Assembly (NCBI RefSeq): GCF_004102025.1
Contig: NZ_CP025228.1
Span: forward strand, 1,302,001-1,366,000
DNA from: Actinomyces qiguomingii
GTDB taxonomy: Bacteria > Actinomycetota > Actinomycetes > Actinomycetales > Actinomycetaceae
Direction: 5' to 3'
Length of the DNA: 64,000 bases
Positions 25,953-35,161 of this stretch are shown here, one piece after another; positions within the stretch are counted from its first letter, which is position 1; each line of letters starts with the position of its first letter. A program made the translations under genes and the position numbers. The notes under the pieces are model-generated. The model was given only the letters and a program-made list of their open reading frames with translations, was not told the origin of the DNA and did no database searches.

Positions 25953-27082
25953 TGCCACGCGAGTTCATTCCCGCCGCCAAGCCGATCATCGGGGACGATG
26001 AGCGCGCCGCCGTAGACGCCGTCATCGCTTCCGGCATGGTGGTGCAAGGGCCGCAGGTCGCAGCCTTCGAGGAGGAGTTCTCGGAGCAGGTCGTCGCCGG
26101 CGCACAATGCGTAGCCGTCAACTCCGGCACATCCGCCCAGCACCTGGCCACGCTGGCCTGCGATCTCAAGGCCGATGGCGCCGTCCCGGAGGTGATCGTC
26201 CCTTCCTTCACCTTCGCGGCCACCGGCAACTCTGTGGCGATCGCCGGAGCTAAGCCCGTATTCGCCGACATTGATCCGGTCGCCTTCACCCTGGACCCGG
26301 AGTCGGTGGAGGCGGCCATCACCGATAACACTGTCGCCATTGAGGTGGTGCATCTGTACGGCCTGCCAGCGAATATGGACGCCATTGTAGAGATCGCCGC
26401 ACGCCACAACTTGGCAGTCTTCGAGGACTGCGCGCAGGCGCACGGGGCCGCCATCAACGGTAAGCCCGTGGGCACCTTCGGGGCGTGGGGCTCGTTCTCC
26501 TTCTACCCGACCAAGAACATGACCACCCTGGAGGGCGGCATGGTCTCCACCTCCGATGCCGAGCTGGCACGTCGGGTGCGCCTGCTGCGCAACCAGGGCA
26601 TGGAGAAGCAGTACGCCAACGAACTGGTGGGGCTGAACAACCGCATGACGGATGTAGCCGCCGCCGTCGGCCGCGTGCAGCTGAAGAAGCTGGAGGGCTG
26701 GACCGAGGCCCGCCGCGCCAATGCCGCCACCCTGGACGCCGGACTGGCTGACGTCCCCGGCGTGCTCACCCCGCAAGTCCCGGACGGCTACCGGCACGTC
26801 TACCACCAGTACACGATCCGCCTGGAGGGGGCCGCGGCGGCCGAGCGCGACGCCGCCCAGAGCGCCCTGCGCGAGGAGTGGCAGGTCGGTACCGGGGTGT
26901 ACTACCCGATTCCCAACCACCGCCTGGAGTCCCTGGCCCCCTACGCCCCCGGCCTGGAGCTGCCGAACACTGAGCTGGCCGCGCGTGAGTGCCTGTCCCT
27001 GCCGGTGCACCCGTCACTGTCGCAGGCAGACCTGGACCGCATTGTGCAGGCCGTGTCCGCGGTCGTGAAGGCGGGTGCCTGA
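25952..27082 (+). CDS. wbpE: PLP-dependent sugar aminotransferase, DegT/DnrJ/EryC1 family (WbpE-like)
   Basis: The 376-residue enzyme converts a 3-keto nucleotide sugar to the 3-amino form with glutamate. The PLP lysine is Lys188 in SFSFYPTKNMTTLEGG, and Asp159 in VFEDCAQAHGA contacts the pyridine nitrogen. VNSGTSAQHL binds the phosphate. In Pseudomonas, WbpB and WbpE work as a coupled pair, WbpB oxidising C3 and WbpE aminating it. Here the three genes wbpD-wbpE-wbpB overlap or touch (TGATG; 1-nt gap), a tight operon that supports the assignment. Confidence 0.88.
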   Translation: MPREFIPAAKPIIGDDERAAVDAVIASGMVVQGPQVAAFEEEFSEQVVAGAQCVAVNSGTSAQHLATLACDLKADGAVPEVIVPSFTFAATGNSVAIAGAKPVFADIDPVAFTLDPESVEAAITDNTVAIEVVHLYGLPANMDAIVEIAARHNLAVFEDCAQAHGAAINGKPVGTFGAWGSFSFYPTKNMTTLEGGMVSTSDAELARRVRLLRNQGMEKQYANELVGLNNRMTDVAAAVGRVQLKKLEGWTEARRANAATLDAGLADVPGVLTPQVPDGYRHVYHQYTIRLEGAAAAERDAAQSALREEWQVGTGVYYPIPNHRLESLAPYAPGLELPNTELAARECLSLPVHPSLSQADLDRIVQAVSAVVKAGA

Positions 27083-27083
27083 T

Positions 27084-28130
27084 ATGAGCGAGAACGCAAC
27101 CACCGGCGCTGCACTGCACGCCCTCCCGGACAAGGGCGCCGCCGCCTCCCCGCTGCGCCTGGGCCTGATCGGCCTGGGCTCCATGGGCCGCCACCACGCC
27201 CGCGTCATCCGCGCCACCGAGGGCGTGGACCTGGTCGCGGTCGCGGACCCGGGCGGTGACCGCTTCGGCGTTGCCGGGGACCTACCGGTGCTGCCGGATG
27301 TGCACGCCCTGATCGACGCCGGCCTGGACGCCGCCATGGTTGCCGTCCCCACCGTCTACCACGAGCAGGTGGCACTGGCGCTGGCCGAGGCGGGCGTGCC
27401 CACCATGGTGGAAAAGCCCATTGCCCATTCCGTTGAGGCGGGTGAACGCGTGCGTGATGCCTTCTCCGCGGCTGGCCTGGTGGGGGCTGTCGGCTACGTG
27501 GAGCGCTGCAACCCGGCCCTGCGGGCGCTGCGGGAACGGCTCGACGCCGGTGAGCTGGGCCAGGTCTACCAGGTCCTCACCCGCCGCCAGGGGCCCTTCC
27601 CGGCGCGTATCAGCGACGTCGGCGTGGTCAAGGACCTGGCCACCCACGACATCGACCTGACCGCCTGGGTGGCCGGCTCGCCCTATGTGTCCATCAGCGC
27701 GCAAGTGGCTCACCGCTCCGGCCGGGAGAACGAGGACATGGTGGTTGCCTCCGGTCTGCTCGAGAGCGGCGTGATCGTGTCCCACGTGGTCAACTGGCTG
27801 ACCCCCTTCAAGGAGCGCGTCACCATCGTCACTGGGGAGAAGGGCGCCTTCGTAGCGGACACGCTCACCGGGGACCTGACCTTCTACGCCAACGGCACCG
27901 TCACCTCCGGCTGGGACCAGGTTGCCAACTTCCGCGGCGTTACCGAGGGCGACGTGATCCGCTACGCCATCCCCAAGCGCGAACCGCTGGCCCTGGAGCA
28001 GGAGCGCTTCCGCGACGCCGTGCGCGGGGTGAGCAGCGAGCATGTCACCATGGCCGAGGGCGTCAGCACGCTGCGGGTGGTGGAGGCGGTGCTGACCTCC
28101 GCGGCCGAGGGCCGCGCCGTACAGCTGTGA
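27084..28130 (+). CDS. wbpB: Gfo/Idh/MocA-family nucleotide-sugar 3-dehydrogenase (WbpB-like)
   Basis: The 348-residue oxidoreductase starts with a Rossmann domain (LRLGLIGLGSMGRHHARVI). VEKPIAHS holds the family's conserved EKP lysine, and the C-terminal alpha/beta domain includes DLATHDIDLTAWVAG, with the conserved D...HDID motif. In the WbpB role it oxidises C3 of UDP-GlcNAcA using NAD+ that is regenerated with 2-oxoglutarate. ATG 27084 lies one base after the wbpE stop; the GTG at 27075 overlaps wbpE and is less likely. The stop overlaps the next GT4 gene (GTGA). Confidence 0.86.
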   Translation: MSENATTGAALHALPDKGAAASPLRLGLIGLGSMGRHHARVIRATEGVDLVAVADPGGDRFGVAGDLPVLPDVHALIDAGLDAAMVAVPTVYHEQVALALAEAGVPTMVEKPIAHSVEAGERVRDAFSAAGLVGAVGYVERCNPALRALRERLDAGELGQVYQVLTRRQGPFPARISDVGVVKDLATHDIDLTAWVAGSPYVSISAQVAHRSGRENEDMVVASGLLESGVIVSHVVNWLTPFKERVTIVTGEKGAFVADTLTGDLTFYANGTVTSGWDQVANFRGVTEGDVIRYAIPKREPLALEQERFRDAVRGVSSEHVTMAEGVSTLRVVEAVLTSAAEGRAVQL

Positions 28131-29365
28131 GTCGCCGCATTCTTGCTTTGGCCGCCGCCGGGGCCGGTGCGGCGCTGGCGGCGGCCGTCCTGCGCATCCG
28201 GCGGCGCGGCGCTGGCCCCCGGGTGGTGCTGGCTACCCGTCTGTATGCTCCCGAGCCCGCCGCCGCCGCGCTGAGGCTGCGCGGACTGGCATGTGCCCTG
28301 GCCGACGCCGGCGCCGAGGTCACGGTGATCACCTCGACGCCGCCGGGTATGAGGGCCCCCGCCGACCCTGGCGTGACCGTGCGCTCCGCCCCGGCGCTGC
28401 GGGACGAGAGCGGTTATATCCGCGGCTACGCCCAGTACCTCAGCTTCGATATTCCGCTCGCTGCCCGGCTGCTGGCCGGGCCCGCGCCGGACCTGATCGT
28501 CGCTGAGCCGCCGCCCACCACCGGGGCGGTGGTGCGCGTGGCCGCCGCCCTGCGCGGCGCGCCTTACGCCTACTACGCCGCCGACGTGTGGTCCGACGCC
28601 GCCGCCTCCACGGGCGCCCCCGGCTGGGTGGTTGGCGCCCTGCGCGCGGTGGAGGGCCTGGTGCTGCGTGGCGCTGGCGCCGTGCTGGCAGTCAACGACG
28701 GCGTCGCCGAGCGGGTGGGGGAGCTGGGTGCCAGGGCGGTGACGGTGGTGCCCAATGGCATCGACACCGACGTGTTCACCCCCGTCGGCCCGCGTGCCAC
28801 CGAGGCGCCACAGGTCCCGTACTTCCTGTACGCCGGCACCGCCTCGGAGTGGCAGGGGGCGGGCGTATTCATTGAGGCGCTGCGCCTGGTGCACCAGCAG
28901 GAGCCTGAGGCGCGGCTGGTGTTCCTGGGGCAGGGCTCCGACTGGCAGGCACTGAAGGACCTGGCGAGCGGGGATGCGCGCGTGGAGTTCCACGACCTGG
29001 TTCCTGCAGCGGAGGCGGCCACCTGGCAGCGTGGGGCGGTGGCCTCGGTGGTATCCATCCGTCCCGGCCTCGGCTACGACTTCGCCTACCCGACCAAGAT
29101 CTTCGCGGCCCTGGCCTGCGGCACACCGGTGGTCTACGCCGGACCCGGGCCGGCGCGTACCGACCTGCCCGCCAACGCCCTGGGGTGGGCCAGCGACTAC
29201 GACGTCGAGCAGGTGGCCTCCGCCATGCGCGCCGCCCTGGAGGCGTCCAGGGCGGGTGAGGCGCAGCGGGCCGAGGCGGCGGATCGCCGTCGGGAATGGG
29301 TCATGCGGAACCGCTCCATGCAGGCCGCCCTGCGCGATGCGGCCGACGTACTCCTGGCGGAATGA
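28127..29365 (+). CDS. GT4-family glycosyltransferase
   Basis: The 412-residue GT-B enzyme begins with a hydrophobic N-terminal stretch (residues 4-24) that may anchor it to the membrane. TRLYAPEPAAAALRLRGLACAL is the acceptor-side glycine/leucine loop, VVPNGIDTDVFTP is the hinge motif, and the C-terminal domain has FLYAGTASEWQGAG and YDFAYPTKIFAALACGTPVVYAGPGP in place of the usual EX7E. WbuB-like fucosyl- or N-acetylaminosugar transferases are the nearest type I recognise. It is fused to the wbpDEB operon by a 4-bp overlap, so it may transfer the diacetamido-uronic acid. Confidence 0.82.
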   Translation: MSRRILALAAAGAGAALAAAVLRIRRRGAGPRVVLATRLYAPEPAAAALRLRGLACALADAGAEVTVITSTPPGMRAPADPGVTVRSAPALRDESGYIRGYAQYLSFDIPLAARLLAGPAPDLIVAEPPPTTGAVVRVAAALRGAPYAYYAADVWSDAAASTGAPGWVVGALRAVEGLVLRGAGAVLAVNDGVAERVGELGARAVTVVPNGIDTDVFTPVGPRATEAPQVPYFLYAGTASEWQGAGVFIEALRLVHQQEPEARLVFLGQGSDWQALKDLASGDARVEFHDLVPAAEAATWQRGAVASVVSIRPGLGYDFAYPTKIFAALACGTPVVYAGPGPARTDLPANALGWASDYDVEQVASAMRAALEASRAGEAQRAEAADRRREWVMRNRSMQAALRDAADVLLAE

Positions 29366-29432
29366 CCCGTGAGTTCGCGCTCCGTGTAGAGGGGTTGCGC
29401 TGGTCAGTTCCCGTGGGCGTGCCGCAGCATGT

Positions 29433-29438
29433 GAGAAT
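29433..29438 (+). promoter_or_regulatory. -10 box of a leaderless promoter for the GT at 29445
   Basis: GAGAAT ends 6 nt before GTG 29445. Confidence 0.45.
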
Positions 29439-29444
29439 GACTTG

Positions 29445-30452
29445 GTGAAGGTCCTGCATGTCAACGATGTCGCTCGTATAGGCAGTGCCCTGGTGCGCCA
29501 GGCGCGCAGCTCCGGTCTTGACTGGAGTCTGTACGACACTGCGCGGGTTGATCCTCGCTGGTCGCCGCGAAGCCGCGCCCTGCGTCGTGCCCTGCGCGGC
29601 GCAGCCTGGGAGGCGGGGCTGGCGCGCAGGGCCTTGTTTGCCGATCTTCTTGACGTTCATGGTGCGACGGTTACAGCGCACACCCGTTGGCTGCGCCGCC
29701 CGTATGTGCTGCATCTGCACGGCACCGATATTCGTGTGCGCCGCTACGAGCCTGCCTACACAGCGCTGGTTGAGCGGGCGGTGCGTGAAGCGCGGGATGT
29801 CTACTACACCACCCCAGACCTGGCCAAGCATGTGCTGGATCTCGCGCCCGAGGCCACTCTTCAACCGGTGATTGTCGATGTTCGTGAGATCCCCGTTGCC
29901 ACCGGGAGGGGAGGTCAGCGTCCGCGCATCTTGTTTCCCTCGCGTTGGGATGCCGCTAAAGGCGGCGCCAACCAACTCGAACTCTTGGCCGCACTGCGCG
30001 ACGAGTACGGTTATGAAATCGAGCTCGAAGGCCTGGACTGGGGGGAGAATGCGGCTGTGGTGGCGCGGGACTTCGGGGTGGTGCTGCGCCCTCGAATGAG
30101 TCACCGCGATTACGGGCGGTGGCTCGGCAGCGGCACGCTGGCCGTTGGCCAGATGACAGGATACATGGGCATCTCCGAGCTCGAAGCGATCGCCACGGGT
30201 ACGACTACGGTGATGGCTTTGGACTCGCGTTCGTACGACGGCACCCATCCCACTACCAGGGACGTGCCCGTTCTGGGAGGGCTGGCTGATGATGAGCAGC
30301 TAGTCGAAGTCGCCTTGAACGGAGTACGCCAGGGTCTGGGCGGCAAGAGGGTGAGTGATGGCCGCGCGTGGGTCGCGGCCAATCACTCACCTGCTCTTGC
30401 CGTGGAGCGCCTGCAGGAGAGGTTCATGAAACTCAACCTCGGGCAGATATGA
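29445..30452 (+). CDS. GT4-like glycosyltransferase
   Basis: The 335-residue product is a shorter GT-B protein. VKVLHVNDVARIGSALVRQA opens the N-terminal domain, and YVLHLHGTDIRVRRYEPAY is the acceptor-site loop. PRILFPSRWDAAKGGANQLELL and ISELEAIATGTTTVMALDSRSY correspond to the donor-site K and the E.EA motifs of family 4. GC and codon bias are lower than in the wbp operon, and it has its own promoter, 79 bp after the previous gene. Donor and acceptor are unknown. Confidence 0.75.
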   Translation: MKVLHVNDVARIGSALVRQARSSGLDWSLYDTARVDPRWSPRSRALRRALRGAAWEAGLARRALFADLLDVHGATVTAHTRWLRRPYVLHLHGTDIRVRRYEPAYTALVERAVREARDVYYTTPDLAKHVLDLAPEATLQPVIVDVREIPVATGRGGQRPRILFPSRWDAAKGGANQLELLAALRDEYGYEIELEGLDWGENAAVVARDFGVVLRPRMSHRDYGRWLGSGTLAVGQMTGYMGISELEAIATGTTTVMALDSRSYDGTHPTTRDVPVLGGLADDEQLVEVALNGVRQGLGGKRVSDGRAWVAANHSPALAVERLQERFMKLNLGQI

Positions 30453-30527
30453 GCCGACGGCACAGTCAAACATGCAACCTCGGCGGTTGGTTACGTCCGC
30501 CTGGGCGATTGGTGCCGCAGAATGTTG

Positions 30528-31793
30528 TCATCCGTAAATAGGTGTGAGTCCGGATGTAGTTAGGGCGACCCTAGAGGGGTAGAACCAGTTCCTGTACTTT
30601 CCGTCTCTTGTCCCGCTCCCGCTATGGATGCCGTATGCGCTGTTCCCGTAGAACCAGGGGCCGCCACTGTCGCCACCTTTAGAGCCGGTGTGGCCATCGG
30701 TCATAGCGAGCTTGCAATACTTTCCCACATTCGTGTAGGTAATGCAAGCGGAGACGTACTTCACGGTCGTGCACCCTGTGCCGTTCCCAGACGTCGCCCC
30801 AAAACGGCAAACTCTGGTTCCTACCTTTAGAACCGGGTGAGACTTGACTGCGCGATATGTTCCCCACTTATAGCGGAATCTGCCGTTGACGCGTTCCCGG
30901 GCGCGATGCCATTGCATGTCACCGCTCAAACCGGTCCTCTCTTTTGTTGCCGGGTAGAGCCGGTTTCCGCGATCTACGGTAAGGTCGTTAGAACAGTGTC
31001 CGGCGGTCAAGAGTCCAGCGTGTCTACCGGATCGCGCCGGGAATGCGGCGGTGCAGGCGTGGCGTGTGGTGTTTTTGTGAGTCAGTTTGTCTCCGCCGTT
31101 CACTGCCTCATCGTTGGCGTCAAGGGACTGGTCGACAGCAAAGACCACTTGCTGGTCGGAGTCTGAAGAGTCAGTAGAGTCGGTGGTGTTCTGAGGGTCG
31201 GAGGTGGCGTCGGCGGAAAGCGAATCAGCTATGATCCTTCGGACCTCTGACTGTGTGCCTTCTTGAATGGCATCTGATGCGGTGATAGTGGCCTCTCCGT
31301 CCACTGGAGAGATCTGCACCATGAATGAGGTATCTTCCGGAAGGCCCGCTTCAACGGCCTCTGACACTTGTTCCATGAGATCGTCCGCCTCGTCCGCCGT
31401 GTAAACGCCGTCTTCGCGAAGCGTTACTCCCGGGATATTGCGGATGATTGAGGCGTCCTCTTCCGGGATGGATTCGGCAAATACCACATAGGCTGTGTCC
31501 GAGCCCTCGAAACCTGCTTCGGAGAAGATTTCCTCATGTTTGAGAATGATAGGATCGACGACCGAGTTCACGTGTTCCTGGAATGCCGCGTCTTCAATGA
31601 TCTCGGTCTCTGTGGCGTCGTCGGTCTGAGCTTCGAACACTGCGTCCTCCACCGTGGCCTCGGATGGTGAACTGTCTTCGCCGCTGACGTCCGGTTGTGC
31701 CAAGGCTGGTGCTGTAACTCCCAATGACAGGGAGAAGGCTAGTAGTGCTGTAGATATCCGGCGTTGCGCGATGCTTTGGTTTCGGGGGCGCAC
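30528..31793 (-). CDS. Secreted trypsin-fold serine protease with acidic prodomain
   Basis: The 421-residue protein has a signal peptide ending ALA-Q at about 32. A long acidic proregion (33-235) is rich in Asp, Glu, Ser and Thr, and the catalytic domain follows from about 243. The triad can be read as His266 (LLTAGHCS), Asp292 (LSGDMQWHR) and Ser376 (GGDSGGPWF). Cys pairs flank His266, as in streptogrisin/alpha-lytic protease types (MEROPS S1). The proregion likely acts as a foldase and inhibitor until cleaved. GC is clearly lower than in flanking genes, and it is the only secreted enzyme inside this stretch of glycosyltransferases, so horizontal gain is plausible. GTG 31793 has GAGAGG at about 9 nt. 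Confidence 0.86.
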   Translation of the reverse strand: MRPRNQSIAQRRISTALLAFSLSLGVTAPALAQPDVSGEDSSPSEATVEDAVFEAQTDDATETEIIEDAAFQEHVNSVVDPIILKHEEIFSEAGFEGSDTAYVVFAESIPEEDASIIRNIPGVTLREDGVYTADEADDLMEQVSEAVEAGLPEDTSFMVQISPVDGEATITASDAIQEGTQSEVRRIIADSLSADATSDPQNTTDSTDSSDSDQQVVFAVDQSLDANDEAVNGGDKLTHKNTTRHACTAAFPARSGRHAGLLTAGHCSNDLTVDRGNRLYPATKERTGLSGDMQWHRARERVNGRFRYKWGTYRAVKSHPVLKVGTRVCRFGATSGNGTGCTTVKYVSACITYTNVGKYCKLAMTDGHTGSKGGDSGGPWFYGNSAYGIHSGSGTRDGKYRNWFYPSRVALTTSGLTPIYG

Positions 31794-32043
31794 AGCGTCG
31801 TCCTCTCTGCGTGAGCTAGATCGCTTCGGGGAGTGCGATCTTCAGGTTCATGTGATCCAGAGGTTAACATGGTGCATAGACGCCCGTGGTCACGATTGTG
31901 TGACGGCTCGCTGTGGCCTCATCGGCTGCCGTGCTGGCGAGTGCGCTCGCATGATTGGCCTGGTTGTTCCGTTGGGGGCCAGCAAGGCTGGAAGTTAGCA
32001 TGCATGTTGCTAGGTGCGTGTGGAGTGTCGATGTCGGCGCAGT

Positions 32044-33657
32044 TCACTTCTCCTGTGGCACTAGCTCGGCGCCCCACTGGTTGTCCAGGAACAGACGGGT
32101 CCACAGTCCCAGTGTGGTGCTGCCTGCGGCGAAAAGACGGGCCTGTTGGAGGCGCGTGAAGCTTGCCGAGAAGGCCTCGAATGCCATGGGGTGGTCGAGC
32201 ATAGTGCGCACCGAACGGCTGCGGGAGAGCAGACGATCTCCTCCGGTGGCGCGCATGGCGGCCTGCAGTGCGCGCTTGGGTGCCGCCGGCATGGGAATGC
32301 TCGCAGCCAGGTAGAGCTCCTGTTCCTGGCCGGTTATGCTCGCGTAGTGCTGCGCGATGTACCGCGCATACCAGTCGCGGGTCGCGGTCAACTGCTCCGA
32401 ACCGCGCAGCCAGCAGTCCCAGACCTCGGAGTCGAGCATGGGAAGTGCCCAGTCATAGCCGAAGAACTCGTATGCCTTCGTGGAGTTGTTGATGTACTTG
32501 GCCTGACGCTCCCTGACGTTGAACCAGCTCATCAGCCCCTGCACACCGCGCTCACCGGTCGGTGGGGTTTCCTTCTCGCTGCGCAGGATCTCCTCGCGCA
32601 ACAGCGGTAGGTGCCGCCAGGCATTGGAGCTGCCCTGGACTGTGGCGTGGTTGCGGGCGATTGCGGTCAGTACCTCGGTACGGGTGGGGGAGGAGCTCAG
32701 CAGGTCGCGGGCTCCCCCTAACCATCTGGGAAGCGCATAGCCTGGGCGCAGGACGGCGGCGAATCCGGGGAGTAGCACGGCATCGTCGTCGATCAGGGAT
32801 TGCTCGCGGATCGTGGTCAGGGCGTACCAGTCCTGAACGTGGGGGAGGGAGGTCATGCCCCAGGTGGCGGCCTGGAAGCTAGTGCCCTCGGCGGACGCCC
32901 ATCGCTGCGCCATTTTGACCGGGTCAAGATCAATGGAGAACCAGTCGATTCCCAGAGCCTCAGCGACGCTGCGCGATATACCGGTCTCACGTGCACCTGG
33001 TTTGCTGTAGGTGAAGGCGGCGATACGCGGCGCCTTCAGTCGCTTGAGCCAGATGGCCAGCAGACGCGAATCAAGTCCTCCCGACAGCGGCAAGACCAGC
33101 TGTCGACCGCCCGTGCATTCGAGTAGGCGACCCACGGCCTGATCCATGGCCGCGTCGTAAGCAGCGGAGTAGTCGACCTCAGAGGTTATTGGATCGTCGC
33201 TGTAACGATAGGAATCCCACAGCCGACTCTCCCAGGTGCCGTCTGGGTGCAGGAGCACCGTTGATGCGGCCGGGGTGGCGCGCACCTCTCGTACCAGGGT
33301 GCGGGTGCCGACGACGAATCCGGTGTGGAGGAACACATCTGCCGCCTCGTCGTCACGCCTCCATAGGCCGACGTGCTGACGCAGACGGTCCGGATCGTCG
33401 CTGACGATCCACTTCTCGCCCACGCGCGCGAACAACAAGTGGTGGGAGCGGGTGTGGTCGGTATCGATGCGCAGATCGTCGCCCTGCCGGGTGACAACGG
33501 TCCACTGCCCGCGTCGCTGCCCGGGGGCTGCGACCACGATCCTGGCCGCACACGTCTCATCGGCGTCCTGGTTCCTGATCGGACGCCAGAGCCATGCATC
33601 CGCAGAAGCCACGTGCGACCACCTGGCGGAGACAAGATCGAGATGCACGCCCTCCAT
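32044..33657 (-). CDS. Asparagine synthase-like protein lacking the amidotransferase cysteine
   Basis: From ATG 33657 the product has 537 residues. The C-terminal domain has the ATP pyrophosphatase P-loop LPLSGGLDSRLLA (192-198) of asparagine synthetase B. It would activate a carboxylate as an acyl-adenylate. The N-terminal part resembles the Ntn glutaminase domain in outline (VRATPAASTVLLHPDG), but the second residue is Glu, not the Cys needed to release ammonia from glutamine. The enzyme therefore must use free ammonia or another amine, or a partner. In a locus making acetamido-uronic acids, amidation of a uronic carboxyl is a natural guess. The divergent flippase starts 105 bp away. The open frame reaches 34305 but overlaps that gene. 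Confidence 0.8.
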   Translation of the reverse strand: MEGVHLDLVSARWSHVASADAWLWRPIRNQDADETCAARIVVAAPGQRRGQWTVVTRQGDDLRIDTDHTRSHHLLFARVGEKWIVSDDPDRLRQHVGLWRRDDEAADVFLHTGFVVGTRTLVREVRATPAASTVLLHPDGTWESRLWDSYRYSDDPITSEVDYSAAYDAAMDQAVGRLLECTGGRQLVLPLSGGLDSRLLAIWLKRLKAPRIAAFTYSKPGARETGISRSVAEALGIDWFSIDLDPVKMAQRWASAEGTSFQAATWGMTSLPHVQDWYALTTIREQSLIDDDAVLLPGFAAVLRPGYALPRWLGGARDLLSSSPTRTEVLTAIARNHATVQGSSNAWRHLPLLREEILRSEKETPPTGERGVQGLMSWFNVRERQAKYINNSTKAYEFFGYDWALPMLDSEVWDCWLRGSEQLTATRDWYARYIAQHYASITGQEQELYLAASIPMPAAPKRALQAAMRATGGDRLLSRSRSVRTMLDHPMAFEAFSASFTRLQQARLFAAGSTTLGLWTRLFLDNQWGAELVPQEK

Positions 33658-33762
33658 GGAACTCCTAGCAAAAATAGTCGTACAGCGAGACGGGCCCCGC
33701 CTGTGTGCGCGGCGGGTGCCTGCGCGTTCGCTGCGATGTGTACCGCATGGTTCAATACCCGT

Positions 33763-35070
33763 ATGGTACAGCGGCTGCGTGACCGGTGGGAGAATCTGAA
33801 AACGGGGAGCCCGGTTCTCGGAGCCATCCTGACGCTGGTTTCGGGGACGGCAACCGCTCAGGGCATCACCTTCCTCCTGCAGATCTTTATAGCTCGGGTC
33901 TACTCTGACACGGACAAGGGCCTGTTCGGCATCTACGGTTCGATCACCGGCTTCGTCATCACCTTCGCCGCCCTGCGCTTCGACCTTACCGTCATGCTTC
34001 CCAAGGACGACCGTTCCGCCAAGGTTCTGGAGCGCTTGTCCCGACGCTGCATAGTCGTCAGCTCGCTGCTGACCTCCCTCGTCTGCATGTGTAGTGCGAC
34101 ACTTCTGCGCGACAGTTACCACCATTCCGAGCAGCTCATGTGGTGGCTGATGGCCTCTGGCATCACGGTGTTCCTTGTTGCGCAGATCGCCAACGTGCAG
34201 TATTGGCTCACCCGAAAGGGACGCTTCGGGGACATCGCACGCAACCGGGTGTTCCAATCGACTGCCGTGGCCGGCTGCCAGCTGCTGGTGGGTGTGGCGA
34301 TGCACGGCGGACTCTCGGCGATCATCATCGGCACGATCGCCGGTCAGCTATTGACCCTGATCTCGCTGGAACGGCGCGTGCCCGAACTGCATGGCCCGCA
34401 GGACCCACAGGCGCCGGCCATGCGCGATATGATGCGCCGCTACTGGAAGATGCCGCTGCTGAACGGCCCGAATGTCTTCGTAGACTCGGTGCGGAACAAC
34501 GGCATCAACCTCATCATCGGGGCAGCTTCGGTGGCCGCGCTCGGACAGTTTCAGCTGGCCTGGAACATCATGCAGGTGCCGGTGGCCCTAATATCCGGCT
34601 CAGTGTCTCAGGTGTTCTTGAAGAAGCTGTCGGATGCGCCGCCTGGAACCATGCTGCCTATGGTCCGGTCAGTGCTGTGGCGGGCATTCCTGGCCGCGAT
34701 CGTCCCGTTCGCCCTGCTTTACGTGCTGGCCCCCTGGCTGTTCCCCTTCCTGTTCGGGGCTACTTGGGACGACGCTGGGTACTACGCCCGGGCACTGACG
34801 CCCTGGCTGTTCATGAACGTGCTGACGTCGCCGGTCTCCAACATCTTCGTCGTCACCGAGCAGCAGAGCCGCCTGCTGGCCTTTGCCGTGGCCTACTGCG
34901 CCGTACCGCTGACATGGCTGTGGTTAAGCCCACTGCCGATTATGCAGACCGTCTTCGTGTTGGGGATGGTCATGGCACTGATGCTGCTGGGCATGCTGGG
35001 CATGGCTGTGCTCACCGCGCGTACGTACGACCGCGCCGCTGGCGGCGCGGCGCGGCGGGACGACCCCTGA
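33763..35070 (+). CDS. Wzx-type polysaccharide flippase (MOP superfamily)
   Basis: The 435-residue protein has about 12 hydrophobic helices. It starts LVSGTATAQGITFLLQIFIARVYSDTDKGLFGIY, the N-terminal MOP signature, and ends with a short cytoplasmic tail. Such proteins turn undecaprenyl-diphosphate-linked repeat units to the outer face of the membrane. It is divergent from the asparagine synthase-like gene. No Wzy polymerase of classical type is near; the DUF6541 proteins might be involved in later steps. ATG 33763 is chosen because the open frame upstream overlaps the divergent gene and is not hydrophobic. Confidence 0.83.
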   Translation: MVQRLRDRWENLKTGSPVLGAILTLVSGTATAQGITFLLQIFIARVYSDTDKGLFGIYGSITGFVITFAALRFDLTVMLPKDDRSAKVLERLSRRCIVVSSLLTSLVCMCSATLLRDSYHHSEQLMWWLMASGITVFLVAQIANVQYWLTRKGRFGDIARNRVFQSTAVAGCQLLVGVAMHGGLSAIIIGTIAGQLLTLISLERRVPELHGPQDPQAPAMRDMMRRYWKMPLLNGPNVFVDSVRNNGINLIIGAASVAALGQFQLAWNIMQVPVALISGSVSQVFLKKLSDAPPGTMLPMVRSVLWRAFLAAIVPFALLYVLAPWLFPFLFGATWDDAGYYARALTPWLFMNVLTSPVSNIFVVTEQQSRLLAFAVAYCAVPLTWLWLSPLPIMQTVFVLGMVMALMLLGMLGMAVLTARTYDRAAGGAARRDDP

Positions 35071-35161
35071 TGATCGACCTGCCGCTGCGAACGCGCATCT
35101 TGTGCGAGAATGCGACAGTCGCTTATAGCCTCACGTTCCCGCGACACGGGGAAGGAGCAGC

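Noticed and set aside
27962..29539. Minus-strand open frame of 525 codons opposite a GT4 gene
   Set aside because: Antisense shadow of a clear glycosyltransferase; Gly/His-rich with no recognisable domain.
33373..33762. N-terminal extension of the flippase to 33373
   Set aside because: It overlaps the divergent asparagine synthase-like gene, is hydrophilic and unlike MOP flippases.
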